From: Opitutales bacterium
GTDB taxonomy: Bacteria > Verrucomicrobiota > Verrucomicrobiia > Opitutales > Seribacteraceae
NCBI GenBank assembly: GCA_028045305.1
Contig: JAOFTV010000017.1
Span: 1-41,179 of the forward strand
Length of the DNA: 41,179 nucleotides
Reading direction: 5' to 3'
Shown: positions 1-7,566 of the stretch, one piece after another
Position numbering within the stretch: position 1 is the first letter of the stretch
Layout: each line of letters starts with the position of its first letter
The notes under the pieces: generated by a model
Databases searched by the model: none
Told to the model about the DNA's origin: nothing
Seen by the model: only the letters and a program-made list of their open reading frames with translations
Translations under genes and position numbers: made by a program

Positions 1-809
1 CCACCCATTGCGAGGACACTCCAACCATTTTAGAAAACGAGAGCCTGGCCCGGGAAAAATTTGGAGAAGATGTGCCATTTTCTGAACATCCGAACATCCG
101 CTCGCGTGAAGCTTGCCTGCGCTCGTCCACCCTGGCTACGGAACTTGCCAAACGCGAAAATGCCCGACTCCATGTTTTGCACATTTCAACCGAGGAAGAG
201 CTCAACCTTTTTACCCCTGGTGATGCCCGTATAACAGCGGAGGCGTGTGTTCATCATTTATGGTTTGAAGAATCTGGATATGATAAACTGGGTGCCCTGA
301 TTAAATGCAACCCGGCAATCAAACGGGCAAGCGACCGCTCGGCGGTGCGCCAAGCGGTGGCGGATGGAAGAATCTCGGTACTTGCGACCGATCATGCCCC
401 ACATACCTGGGAGGAGAAACAGGGAACTTATTTTAACGCCCCTTCTGGGCTACCCCTTGTTCAGCATACCCTTTTACTGATGCTGGAAATGGTAAATGAA
501 AATTGTTTTTCGCTGGAAACCTTAGTGGAGCGTGCCTGCCATGCTCCCGCCCGTATTTTTGATGTTTTAGAGCGCGGGCATTTACGCGAGGGCTACTGGG
601 CGGATTTAGTTATTGTCGATCCTCACAGTCAAACAGTGGTCGATGAGAGCAAATTGTTCAGCAAGTGTGGATGGTCTCCTTTTGCCGGCGAGCGTTTTTC
701 CCACCGCATCGAACGTACGATTGTGTCGGGGAAAATTGCCTATGAGAAGGGAAAAATAAATGAGTCTTGCCGTGGAGAAGCGGTAAACTTCGCTTCATCT
801 AGGCGCTGA
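1..809 (+). CDS. pyrC: Dihydroorotase, 3' part (5' end outside window)
   Basis: Dihydroorotase closes carbamoyl-aspartate to dihydroorotate in cytosolic pyrimidine synthesis. The frame is open from base 3 and runs without a stop through the first bases (THCEDTPTI...), so a GTG at 72 is an internal codon and not the start. Seen here are an HCED segment with a likely metal-binding His, the HVLHIST segment, and ATDHAPHTWEEK, which carries the conserved catalytic/metal Asp of the amidohydrolase family. The C-terminus (ARIFDVLERGHLREGYWADLVIVDP) is typical of amidohydrolases. It resembles the class I/PyrC-type enzymes; an inactive dihydroorotase-like homologue is less likely because the metal motifs look intact. 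It ends convergently to menB, 18 bases away. Confidence 0.9.
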   Translation, partial: THCEDTPTILENESLAREKFGEDVPFSEHPNIRSREACLRSSTLATELAKRENARLHVLHISTEEELNLFTPGDARITAEACVHHLWFEESGYDKLGALIKCNPAIKRASDRSAVRQAVADGRISVLATDHAPHTWEEKQGTYFNAPSGLPLVQHTLLLMLEMVNENCFSLETLVERACHAPARIFDVLERGHLREGYWADLVIVDPHSQTVVDESKLFSKCGWSPFAGERFSHRIERTIVSGKIAYEKGKINESCRGEAVNFASSRR

Positions 810-827
810 ACGACCCCCGCAGGGTAA

Positions 828-1655
828 TCAGGGGAGCCAGGGATATTTGTCGAAATCGGGCTTTCTTTTTTCCAAAAAGGCTTTCTTTCCTTCCGTGCCT
901 TCCTCGGACATATAGTAAAGCAAAGTGGCGTTACCAGCGAGTTCCTGCAAACCGGACTGCCCATCGCAATCGGCATTGAATGCAGACTTTAGGCAACGAA
1001 TCGCAAGCGGGCTTTTCTCGAGAATTTCCCCGGCCCATTGCACACCCTCAGTTTCCAATTGATCGACTGGGACAACCTTATTGACCAGACCCATATCGAG
1101 GGCTTCCTCGGCTCCATACTGCCGGCAAAGAAACCAAATTTCACGGGCCTTTTTCTGCCCGACAATCCGGGCGAGGTAGGACGATCCAAAACCACCGTCA
1201 AAACTACCGACCTTTGGACCAGTCTGTCCAAATACCGCGTTATCCGCAGCGATGGTAAGATCGCACACGACATGCAAAACATGCCCGCCCCCGATTGCAT
1301 AACCGGCAACCAGAGCAATGACCACTTTGGGCATGGAACGGATAAGTTTTTGCAGATCGAGAACATTGAGACGGGGAACGCCCTGATCGTCAACATAGCC
1401 AGCTTCTCCACGTACACTTTGATCCCCACCAGAACAGAAAGCATATTTCCCGTCGGTATGCGGACCCGCACCGGTGAGTAAAACCACTCCGATTTTTGGA
1501 TCCTCCCGGGCATCGAGAAAGGCCTGATACATTTCATTGACCGTTTTGGGGCGAAAGGCGTTGCGCTTGTGCGGTCGGTTAATGGTTACCCGGGCAATCC
1601 CGCCAGACTTGTGATAAAGAATATCCTCGTATTCACCAACTGTTTCCCAATTCAT
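828..1655 (-). CDS. menB: 1,4-dihydroxy-2-naphthoyl-CoA synthase
   Basis: This crotonase-fold enzyme closes the second ring of the menaquinone precursor from o-succinylbenzoyl-CoA. The 275 residues match the family length. Diagnostic MenB signatures are [29 protein letters not shown] (oxyanion hole) and [20 protein letters not shown]. The Gly in QTGPKVG is the type I, bicarbonate-dependent form; type II enzymes have an Asp there. The ATG overlaps the stop of the upstream 64-codon gene as ATGA (1652-1655), so translation is probably coupled. It is the last gene of the minus-strand run that includes pdxH. Its presence implies respiratory menaquinone synthesis, although no other men gene lies in the window. 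Confidence 0.96.
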   Translation of the reverse strand: MNWETVGEYEDILYHKSGGIARVTINRPHKRNAFRPKTVNEMYQAFLDAREDPKIGVVLLTGAGPHTDGKYAFCSGGDQSVRGEAGYVDDQGVPRLNVLDLQKLIRSMPKVVIALVAGYAIGGGHVLHVVCDLTIAADNAVFGQTGPKVGSFDGGFGSSYLARIVGQKKAREIWFLCRQYGAEEALDMGLVNKVVPVDQLETEGVQWAGEILEKSPLAIRCLKSAFNADCDGQSGLQELAGNATLLYYMSEEGTEGKKAFLEKRKPDFDKYPWLP

Positions 1656-1846
1656 GAATGTCCCTCCTCTTCTGGGGAATCCGACGAGGTGGATGAATCC
1701 ACGGCCTCAACCTTTCGGCCCTGCATGCCCCATTTTTCACGGAGGTATAGGCGTTCCTCTTTCCAGTCGGCAAAAGGCTTGCCCCGCAAGGAAAGCAATT
1801 CGTCGAGGTTTTGCTTATCGAACTGGTCGGAGCCGTTTTCGTTCAT
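1652..1846 (-). CDS. Small conserved-looking unknown protein, 64 aa
   Basis: I do not recognise the family. The frame extends upstream to 1930, but the ATG at 1846 is preferred because it forms an ATGA overlap with the pdxH stop, and the gene's own stop forms an ATGA overlap with the menB start. This double coupling is the main evidence that it is real. The 64-residue product is hydrophilic and probably helical ([26 protein letters not shown]) with an acidic Ser-rich tail ([11 protein letters not shown]). It has no signal peptide or membrane segment, so it should be a small cytosolic protein. Its role is unknown; the neighbours suggest only co-expression with vitamin B6 and menaquinone enzymes. 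Confidence 0.7.
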   Translation of the reverse strand: MNENGSDQFDKQNLDELLSLRGKPFADWKEERLYLREKWGMQGRKVEAVDSSTSSDSPEEEGHS

Positions 1847-2490
1847 GGGTTCAGTCGGGTGATTTTCCATTGTTCGTCCGTTTGTTGATAAAGAAAGCGG
1901 TCGTGTAGACGGTTGGGTCCGCCCTGCCAAAATTCAAGGGATCGTGGGTGCAGGTAGTACCCACCCCAGTGAGGAGGACGGGGGGGATTTTCCCCATATT
2001 TTTCCTGAGCCTGTAAAAAAGACTTCTCGAGGCTTTCCCGCGAATCCAGAGGCTGGCTTTGTTGGGATGCCCATGCCCCGATCCGGCTAAGGTAAGGACG
2101 GGAAAGAAAATATTCCTCGGCTAGGGAGTCCTCAACCTTGGTGACTTTTCCAAGAATGGTCACCTGGCGTTGCATGGAAAACCAGGGAAAATGCATACTA
2201 ACATGGGGATTATCCGAAAGATGCCCGGCTTTTCGACTGTTATAATTTGAATAAAAAACAAACCTTCCACCCTCCAAGCCTTTAAGGAGGACGGCCCGGG
2301 AAGAAGGCCTGCCCGATTTATCCACCGTTGCCAGGCTACAAGCATTGGGATCGTAAACGCCAGCCTCAATCGCATCCTGCATCCATTGTTGAAACTCGGT
2401 CACGGGGTCGCCAGACAATTGATCGCGACGAAGTGGTTCGCGGTCATAACTCTCTCTTAAATCCTGTAGGCTTTGGTTGAAATCGTTCAT
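1843..2490 (-). CDS. pdxH: Pyridoxamine 5'-phosphate oxidase
   Basis: FMN-dependent oxidation of pyridoxamine/pyridoxine 5'-phosphate to PLP, cytosolic. At 215 residues it has the usual length. Family segments in order are DPNACSLATVDKSGRPSSRAVLLKG, FVFYSNYNSRKAGHL, the Phe/Trp-rich strand MHFPWFSMQRQVTILG, the ASQQSQPL loop, PPHWGGYYLHPRSLEFWQGG, and the C-terminal NRLHDRFLY...ITRLNP (RLNP where most homologues have RLAP). The product is the cofactor of two PLP enzymes elsewhere in the window (lysA-like and CGS-like). It is followed by the coupled 64-codon gene and preceded by the acetyltransferase gene, 46 bases away, on the same strand. Confidence 0.95.
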   Translation of the reverse strand: MNDFNQSLQDLRESYDREPLRRDQLSGDPVTEFQQWMQDAIEAGVYDPNACSLATVDKSGRPSSRAVLLKGLEGGRFVFYSNYNSRKAGHLSDNPHVSMHFPWFSMQRQVTILGKVTKVEDSLAEEYFLSRPYLSRIGAWASQQSQPLDSRESLEKSFLQAQEKYGENPPRPPHWGGYYLHPRSLEFWQGGPNRLHDRFLYQQTDEQWKITRLNP

Positions 2491-2536
2491 CGGAAATTTC
2501 TAATCCTAGACAAATTGGGGCATTCGGCAAAACCCT

Positions 2537-3697
2537 TTATTCTAAATCCCTCCTGTTTGCCTTGCTTACTTGCTCCCGGCCAACGGTAGCAGCAAGACCG
2601 GGTGAACGGTCGCGCATTTTTTGACGAATTTTCATATTCCAGCGAATGAGACGCCGGGCAATCCGCCCGCGTAAGGAACGGTGTATCCAATGCAGTTCAT
2701 GGGCAGGTTCGGAGGAGGTGGCGTAACGTTCCTTGTAGGCAAAGGGAGCGGGTAAAAAATCAAATACCCGCCCTTCTTTCCAGCAACATTCCATCGAGCG
2801 TTTCAAGAGTTGTTTACCCGGGGAATATTTTTTCCACTCCTTATCGTAGGCGAGGTGATGGAGGTATGAACGCCCGGGTGCGAGCAATTCCAACTGCCAG
2901 GCAATTGGCTGATCGTCCACCCGCAGAACAGAAAGACGAACCCTTGTGGACTGGGCAAGTTCGGGAAGCAGTTCGAAAAAGAATCCACGCTTTCCACGAA
3001 TGCTGTAAAGACCCGCATTTTCCAAGGTCTTGCTCGATGCCACTTCCACCAAACAGGTCGTAGGCATGACCGATCTTACTTCCTCCAGGGAGTCGCAGGT
3101 CTGCCAACTGATCTTTCCCCGCTCGGCAAGGGAACGTTCATCGTAGCGGAAAGATTTGCGCGATTTTGGCCCCATTTTATCCTCCCAGAATTCTTCAAAG
3201 CTTTGTTCTTTTTCCGGCTCCACCAGGCAGGATGAACGGGCACAACGGGTAATGGTCAACTTGCCTCCTTTTTCCACGGACTCCAGCAGGTAAGCACTCC
3301 AAAAGGTTTGCCGGATCTGTGGCAGCCAGATGAAAAGAAAGGAACCGATCAAGCCTTCAAGAGCATTAACAATGGGGCCAGCAACACTCTGCACACAGGT
3401 GGGGAAATGATAGTTTGCTTCGTCATATACAAAGGGCCAAAGCCCCTTTGAACCCAACAGGCCCGGGCGTTCCACGAAGGGCCAGTAACCAAGAAGTTCA
3501 CCCTCTGTAGAATAAGCAAGCAGAACGAGGGGGGCACGGTCCTGCTTTTGACGTTTCCACCACGAACGCATCCATTCGGGTGAGAAGTATGGATTTATCC
3601 AGTCTGCCCGATCTACTAAGGTATCATACTGCTCGGCGATTGAATCGATAACCATTGGATGGCGCGAAACTTCGATGCGTGGTGGATGAACATTCAC
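2537..3697 (-). CDS. CelD/BcsL-like GNAT-fold acyltransferase family protein
   Basis: This 386-residue protein looks like the CelD/Acetyltransf_6 (FemAB-related GNAT) group. The early segment WINPYFSPEWMRSWW followed by GELLGYWPFV is typical of these proteins, and the C-terminal half has the acyl-CoA fold strand IAWQLELLAPGRSYLHHLAYDKEWKKYSPG followed by FDFLPAPFAYKERYA. Relatives act in cell-surface polysaccharide or peptidoglycan modification, but the substrate here cannot be read from sequence. The longest frame starts at a GTG (3697); an ATG at 3655 (MVIDSIAEQYD) is a plausible alternative that removes 14 residues. It lies between folE2 and pdxH on the same strand. Confidence 0.75.
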   Translation of the reverse strand: MNVHPPRIEVSRHPMVIDSIAEQYDTLVDRADWINPYFSPEWMRSWWKRQKQDRAPLVLLAYSTEGELLGYWPFVERPGLLGSKGLWPFVYDEANYHFPTCVQSVAGPIVNALEGLIGSFLFIWLPQIRQTFWSAYLLESVEKGGKLTITRCARSSCLVEPEKEQSFEEFWEDKMGPKSRKSFRYDERSLAERGKISWQTCDSLEEVRSVMPTTCLVEVASSKTLENAGLYSIRGKRGFFFELLPELAQSTRVRLSVLRVDDQPIAWQLELLAPGRSYLHHLAYDKEWKKYSPGKQLLKRSMECCWKEGRVFDFLPAPFAYKERYATSSEPAHELHWIHRSLRGRIARRLIRWNMKIRQKMRDRSPGLAATVGREQVSKANRRDLE

Positions 3698-3725
3698 AGC
3701 ACGAGCGGGAGAAAAAATTTTGCAG

Positions 3726-3743
3726 AGCCCGAAAAAGCGGGCA
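3726..3743 (-). terminator. Weak hairpin after folE2
   Basis: On the minus strand, downstream of folE2, GCCCG and CGGGC (3727-3731 with 3738-3742) can form a 5-bp stem around a 6-base loop. A run of T follows only about 11 bases later. This is a weak candidate for an intrinsic terminator or attenuator between folE2 and the acetyltransferase gene. Confidence 0.3.
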
Positions 3744-3754
3744 GGACAAAAAAA

Positions 3755-4708
3755 CTAGATAACGAGGTTGTGGAAATCCTCGTACTCGGCACGGAATCCA
3801 CCGTCCACTCCCCGGCAAAGCACAGCCACCGCATCGTGGGAATGTAAAGATTCGAAGTGGGAACAAACAATTCGAAAGTCAATAATGCGTGCTTCCTCAA
3901 TCAATTGTTCGTAGAGCAGACGGGCTGCATCCTCAACAAACTTTACCTTCGCACCGTTGAGCTCAGCAAATGCCTGCTCGTCCTCCCGCTTGACCATTAC
4001 CTGAGTCTCGGTACCCAAGCCATTTATGCACATATCACGCAGTTCGAGCAGGGAAAGTTCCTGGTCGGGGTGTACTTCCACGCTTACCCGGGCGAGGCTG
4101 CGTTGGGAATGGGGAATGGCAAGTAAGTTCCGGGCCTCCCGGGCATGCTCAGAAAGTTCGGATGCACAGGGACAGGCAGATGAATAAATGAAGTCAAAAT
4201 TGATGATCTTGCGCACCCGGTCGGCACGGTCGATAATTCCCTCAAAACTACAGTGGTAATATTGATAACCCTCCAATCCACTACGAAGACTTTCCTGAAC
4301 CATGGGATAAGAAAAATCCACCTTTATGCGAGCCTCCCGGGAATCGAGTTTGTCTTTGTAATGGCGAAGCACCTGATCGAGGGTTTCGGGAGAAAACACT
4401 TCTTTTTCGTACTCGTAAAAGATACGAATAATGCGGGACATATTGATGCCTTTTTTATCAGCATCCAAACTCACGGTACCAGTGACCCGGGACTCCAGAG
4501 TTAAGTCCTCCCCGTCGGGACCTACAAAACGTAGGGGTAAACGGAAACCGGATATACCAACCTGAAGGATGGGTACATTAGCACCCTGCATCTCTGTACA
4601 TCCAGAGTTTTGCACATCGGGCAGGGATTTTTTATACTCCGGAGTGATCTTAAAATTTGGATCGTACTCGCGTTTGAGTTTGTGAGGTTGGTTGGATCGT
4701 GTGTCCAT
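3755..4708 (-). CDS. folE2: GTP cyclohydrolase FolE2 (type IB)
   Basis: Converts GTP to 7,8-dihydroneopterin triphosphate, the first step of folate synthesis, in the zinc-independent type IB enzyme. The 317 residues and the motifs fit FolE2: HCSFEG near residue 152, the metal/catalytic cysteine in SACPCASE (Cys179/Cys181), and IPHSQRS near 198-204. It starts at an ATG at 4708 with no alternative needed. It sits 44 bases downstream of gpmA on the same strand. The folA gene at 12.9 kb serves the same pathway but is in a separate unit. FolE2 often replaces FolE1 under zinc limitation; no Zur site was recognised here and this may simply be the only copy. Confidence 0.95.
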   Translation of the reverse strand: MDTRSNQPHKLKREYDPNFKITPEYKKSLPDVQNSGCTEMQGANVPILQVGISGFRLPLRFVGPDGEDLTLESRVTGTVSLDADKKGINMSRIIRIFYEYEKEVFSPETLDQVLRHYKDKLDSREARIKVDFSYPMVQESLRSGLEGYQYYHCSFEGIIDRADRVRKIINFDFIYSSACPCASELSEHAREARNLLAIPHSQRSLARVSVEVHPDQELSLLELRDMCINGLGTETQVMVKREDEQAFAELNGAKVKFVEDAARLLYEQLIEEARIIDFRIVCSHFESLHSHDAVAVLCRGVDGGFRAEYEDFHNLVI

Positions 4709-4752
4709 AATCTAAATTTTGCCGAGTTTTAGAAAGGATGCAAACAAGCAGA

Positions 4753-5499
4753 TTACTTTGCCTTGCCTTGATTGGCCACCGCTTCCATTGCCTTGGCCAC
4801 GGCCTCAGGGTCTCCAAGGTATTGACGGTTGATCGGTTTGAGGTCGGCATCGAGCTCATAAACAAGGGGCATACCGGTGGGTACATTCATTCCGATAATT
4901 TCCTCCTCAGAAACACCGTCCAAATATTTAATAAGGGCACGGAGGGAATTTCCATGAGCGGCAATGAGCACACTTTTTCCCTGTTTGATTTGCGGAGCAA
5001 TCGTATCCGTCCACAAAGGAAGAAATCGGGCAACCGTATCCTTGAGGCATTCAGTAAGAGGAATATCTGCCTCGTTTAATCCAGCATATCGCCGGTCTTT
5101 TCCCGCATATCCTTCATCCTCTTTAGTCATGGGAGGGGGTGGAATGTCGTAACTACGCCGCCATACCAGTACCTGTTCGTCCCCATGCTTCTGGGCAGTT
5201 TCTGCTTTGTTTAATCCCTGTAAAGCTCCGTAGTGCCTTTCGTTTAAACGCCATTCGCGATGAACAGGTATCCAGACCTGATCCATTTCATTAAGGGAAA
5301 ACCAAAGGGTACGAATCGCCCGTTTGAGCAGGGAAGTGTAAGCAACATCGAACTGAAAACCTGCATCCTTGAGCAGACGGCCGGACTCGCGAGCCTCGCC
5401 CTCCCCCTTTTCAGTGAGGTCAACATCGTGCCAACCGGTAAAACGGTTTTCTTGGTTCCACTGGCTTTCGCCGTGTCGGAGAAGTACTAATTTATGCAT
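4753..5499 (-). CDS. gpmA: 2,3-bisphosphoglycerate-dependent phosphoglycerate mutase
   Basis: Glycolytic interconversion of 3- and 2-phosphoglycerate, cytosolic. The frame is open to 5631, but the ATG at 5499 gives [15 protein letters not shown], the canonical N-terminus, and 248 residues, the usual family length. The phosphohistidine is His9 in [34 protein letters not shown], the [11 protein letters not shown] loop and the second histidine in [16 protein letters not shown] are all present. It is the first gene of the minus-strand run that continues with folE2. No clear ribosome-binding sequence precedes the ATG. It is divergent from fxsA. Confidence 0.96.
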   Translation of the reverse strand: MHKLVLLRHGESQWNQENRFTGWHDVDLTEKGEGEARESGRLLKDAGFQFDVAYTSLLKRAIRTLWFSLNEMDQVWIPVHREWRLNERHYGALQGLNKAETAQKHGDEQVLVWRRSYDIPPPPMTKEDEGYAGKDRRYAGLNEADIPLTECLKDTVARFLPLWTDTIAPQIKQGKSVLIAAHGNSLRALIKYLDGVSEEEIIGMNVPTGMPLVYELDADLKPINRQYLGDPEAVAKAMEAVANQGKAK

Positions 5500-5625
5500 A
5501 TCTGTAATGGGAATAAAGTGAACGATTGTAGCTGAATACCTGCCTGGGGTCACGAATTTTCCACCACTTTTGAATCTTCTATTTCTTGCGGGTAGGACTT
5601 GTGGAAAGGCGGGGGATGCGCTTGG

Positions 5626-6075
5626 ATGCATAACATGTTTGGTCGGATGCTTCTGCTTTTTATTTTTCTACCCATGGTGGAACTATACTTTTTAATCATG
5701 CTGGGTTCGCGGATTGGGGCGATGCCTACCATCGGTCTGATCGTGCTCACGGGTATTATCGGGGCCACCCTTGCACGGCAGCAAGGATTGTCGGTGCTCT
5801 CGAAAATTCAGCGGGAAATGAGCTCGGGCAAACCACCCGCCCAGGAACTGGTTGAAGGTGCCTTGATTGTGGTTGGGGGAATCGTCCTGCTGACCCCGGG
5901 TATTATCACTGATATTTTCGGATTTTCTTTGCTCATCCCCCCCTTTCGTAAGGCCCTCTGCCGAAAACTTACCAAGTCCTTCACCCAAAATCTTGGCAAG
6001 ACAAGTGGATTCGCTCATTCCTCGAAAAGAACATCCTCTTTTCGAAAAGACTCGGACGACATCATAGATGTTTAA
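5626..6075 (+). CDS. fxsA: FxsA family membrane protein
   Basis: A small inner-membrane protein of the FxsA family (the E. coli member suppresses F-exclusion of phage T7; its general role is unclear). Hydrophobic helices are visible in [37 protein letters not shown] and [31 protein letters not shown]; the last two match conserved FxsA segments. The frame opens at a TTG at 5599, but the ATG at 5626 (149 aa), behind GGGGGA at 5611-5616, is a better start; an ATG at 5635 is also possible. A basic cytosolic tail ends the protein. Its stop overlaps the start of the next lipoprotein gene by 8 bases. Confidence 0.88.
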   Translation: MHNMFGRMLLLFIFLPMVELYFLIMLGSRIGAMPTIGLIVLTGIIGATLARQQGLSVLSKIQREMSSGKPPAQELVEGALIVVGGIVLLTPGIITDIFGFSLLIPPFRKALCRKLTKSFTQNLGKTSGFAHSSKRTSSFRKDSDDIIDV

Positions 6076-6484
6076 ACCCTCAACCATTCCGTCTATACTA
6101 TGTTTTTGCCTACTTGGAATCCTTGGGTGTGCCGGACCGGAGGAAGGTGTCTACACTGGAAAGATCGGCAAGAAGAAGGAGGTGACCATTCGGGTACTCT
6201 CGGATGGTTTGGTGGAGTTGGAGGGGTACTGGAAGGATACCCTGCAAGGCAGGCATGACCGGGGATCTCTAAAAGGCAAGGATATGAACGCTCTTGTTTT
6301 TGAGGGACCGGCAGATAAGAGGTTTAAACTTCGTTTTTTATACGAAGAGGACGCAGAGAGTTTGATCATCCGGGCGATTCATTCCCGAACCTATGGACCA
6401 GGAGCCAGGTATATTCCCACCGAGGAGGATTCCGCCCTTAACCCTGCTCCCCGGCTTGCCCGTTTGAGCCCGGAAAAAAACTAG
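6068..6484 (+). CDS. Predicted lipoprotein of unknown function
   Basis: I do not recognise the family. The N-terminus [23 protein letters not shown] is a lipoprotein signal with the lipobox ILGC, so a mature acylated protein of about 119 residues at the cell envelope is expected. The mature part looks beta-rich (VYTGKIGKKKEVTIRVLSDGLVELEGYW...). The start lies 8 bases inside the 3' end of fxsA, which suggests one transcript and coupled translation. Its TAG stop lies within a CTAG palindrome that also provides the stop of the convergent 79-codon gene. Confidence 0.72.
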   Translation: MFKPSTIPSILCFCLLGILGCAGPEEGVYTGKIGKKKEVTIRVLSDGLVELEGYWKDTLQGRHDRGSLKGKDMNALVFEGPADKRFKLRFLYEEDAESLIIRAIHSRTYGPGARYIPTEEDSALNPAPRLARLSPEKN

Positions 6485-6720
6485 TCATTTTTCAGAGTTT
6501 CCTCGATCATACGTTCAAGGGCATCGCGGAATTCCGGCCCCATTCCCTCCCGCTTGGCAATCTCCAGGTAAAAGGGTACATAATCATTTTGATCCAATGC
6601 TTTAAGAGCAATGTTATGGAATGGTTCATCCGCCGAAATAAAATAGGTCGCCTGACCAAACGACAGAGTAATGCCGGAATCGCTCCGAAAAATACCCAAC
6701 CTTTCATGTCCATCCTTCAT
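6481..6720 (-). CDS. Small unknown protein, 79 aa
   Basis: Family not recognised. The reading has protein-like composition: a beta-type start (LGIFRSDSGITLSFGQATYFISAD) and a helical acidic end (FYLEIAKREGMGPEFRDALERMIEETLKND). It is preferred over the overlapping frames on both strands, which read as low-complexity shadows. It starts at an ATG at 6720 with GATAAAAG just upstream. No signal peptide or membrane segment is visible, so it is probably cytosolic. It ends tail-to-tail with the lipoprotein gene, sharing the CTAG at 6481-6484. Confidence 0.55.
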   Translation of the reverse strand: MKDGHERLGIFRSDSGITLSFGQATYFISADEPFHNIALKALDQNDYVPFYLEIAKREGMGPEFRDALERMIEETLKND

Positions 6721-6804
6721 CTTTTATCGTTGGTATCGTGCGTGGATGGGATGAGCAAGCCCGGGATTGCTCAACAACAAAAATAAAGATAGAGTTTGAT
6801 CAGG

Positions 6805-7542
6805 ATGATTTTCTTTCCCTATCGTGACGATAACCCAACCGGTTCCTTTCCCCTGGTCAATTGGTTATTCATTCTTGCCAACATCTGGGTATTTTTTGCC
6901 TACCAACTCCCCCTGGGCCCGGCAGAACAGAAGTCCTACTTTGCAAACTTTGGATTCATACCCGCGGCTTTTTATGGACAATTTGCTCAGGACAACCTTG
7001 GGGCAGTTGCATGGGAATGGGGATCGGTGGTCACTTCGATGTTTAGTCATGGAGGATTCCTCCATCTTTTTGGAAATATGCTTTTTCTATATCTGTACGG
7101 GGATAATTTGGAAGATGCCATGGGCAAGGTACGTTACTTTATATTCTATTTACTTTGCGGTTTTTTTGCCGCCATCGCCCAGTCCCTGATTGATCCGACC
7201 TCAGAAATCCCCATGGTTGGTGCATCCGGGGCGATTTCCGGAGTAATTGCTGGCTATCTCCTTCTCTATCCCCGAGCAAATATTCGTATCTTTTACTGGG
7301 TTTTTCTCTTTGTGGGAACACTCTATCTGCCCGCTTACCTCGTGCTCGGCCTGTGGGTATTTGAACAGGTAATTGCCCTGCCCGAATCGATGAAACAGGC
7401 GGGTGGGGTGGCCATCGCTGCACACCTGGGCGGATTTGCTGCCGGTCTACTCTTCACTCCTTTTCTGCGTAAACCCGGAGTTCGCCTGTTTCAGGACGGA
7501 CGAACGCGCTCTTTTACTCGCCAATCCCGGGGATTGCGGTAA
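6805..7542 (+). CDS. Rhomboid family intramembrane serine protease
   Basis: An intramembrane protease of the rhomboid fold, cleaving transmembrane substrates within the bilayer. The catalytic serine lies in GASGAISG (Ser141 counting from the ATG at 6805) and the catalytic histidine in AAHLGGFAAG (His207). The HGGFLHLFGNMLFLY segment supplies the conserved His and Asn that line the active site. About six hydrophobic helices are visible. The frame opens three codons earlier at a TTG (6796); the ATG at 6805 is preferred. The 245-residue length and the short cytosolic N-terminus (FFPYRDDNPTGSFPLVN) resemble the bacterial rhomboids common in Verrucomicrobia and Planctomycetes. The substrate is unknown. 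Confidence 0.93.
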   Translation: MIFFPYRDDNPTGSFPLVNWLFILANIWVFFAYQLPLGPAEQKSYFANFGFIPAAFYGQFAQDNLGAVAWEWGSVVTSMFSHGGFLHLFGNMLFLYLYGDNLEDAMGKVRYFIFYLLCGFFAAIAQSLIDPTSEIPMVGASGAISGVIAGYLLLYPRANIRIFYWVFLFVGTLYLPAYLVLGLWVFEQVIALPESMKQAGGVAIAAHLGGFAAGLLFTPFLRKPGVRLFQDGRTRSFTRQSRGLR

Positions 7543-7566
7543 CTTTACCCGCTTTTAAGCGAACAG

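Noticed and set aside
1038-1481. Plus-strand frame of 147 codons inside menB
   Set aside because: Shadow of a clear MenB gene; no protein features.
989-1537. Second minus-strand frame of 182 codons inside menB
   Set aside because: Out of frame with a complete MenB and without recognisable motifs.
6791-6804. AGAGTTTGATCAGG resembles the start of 16S rRNA
   Set aside because: Only the first dozen bases match and the sequence at once becomes the rhomboid gene; no rRNA follows.
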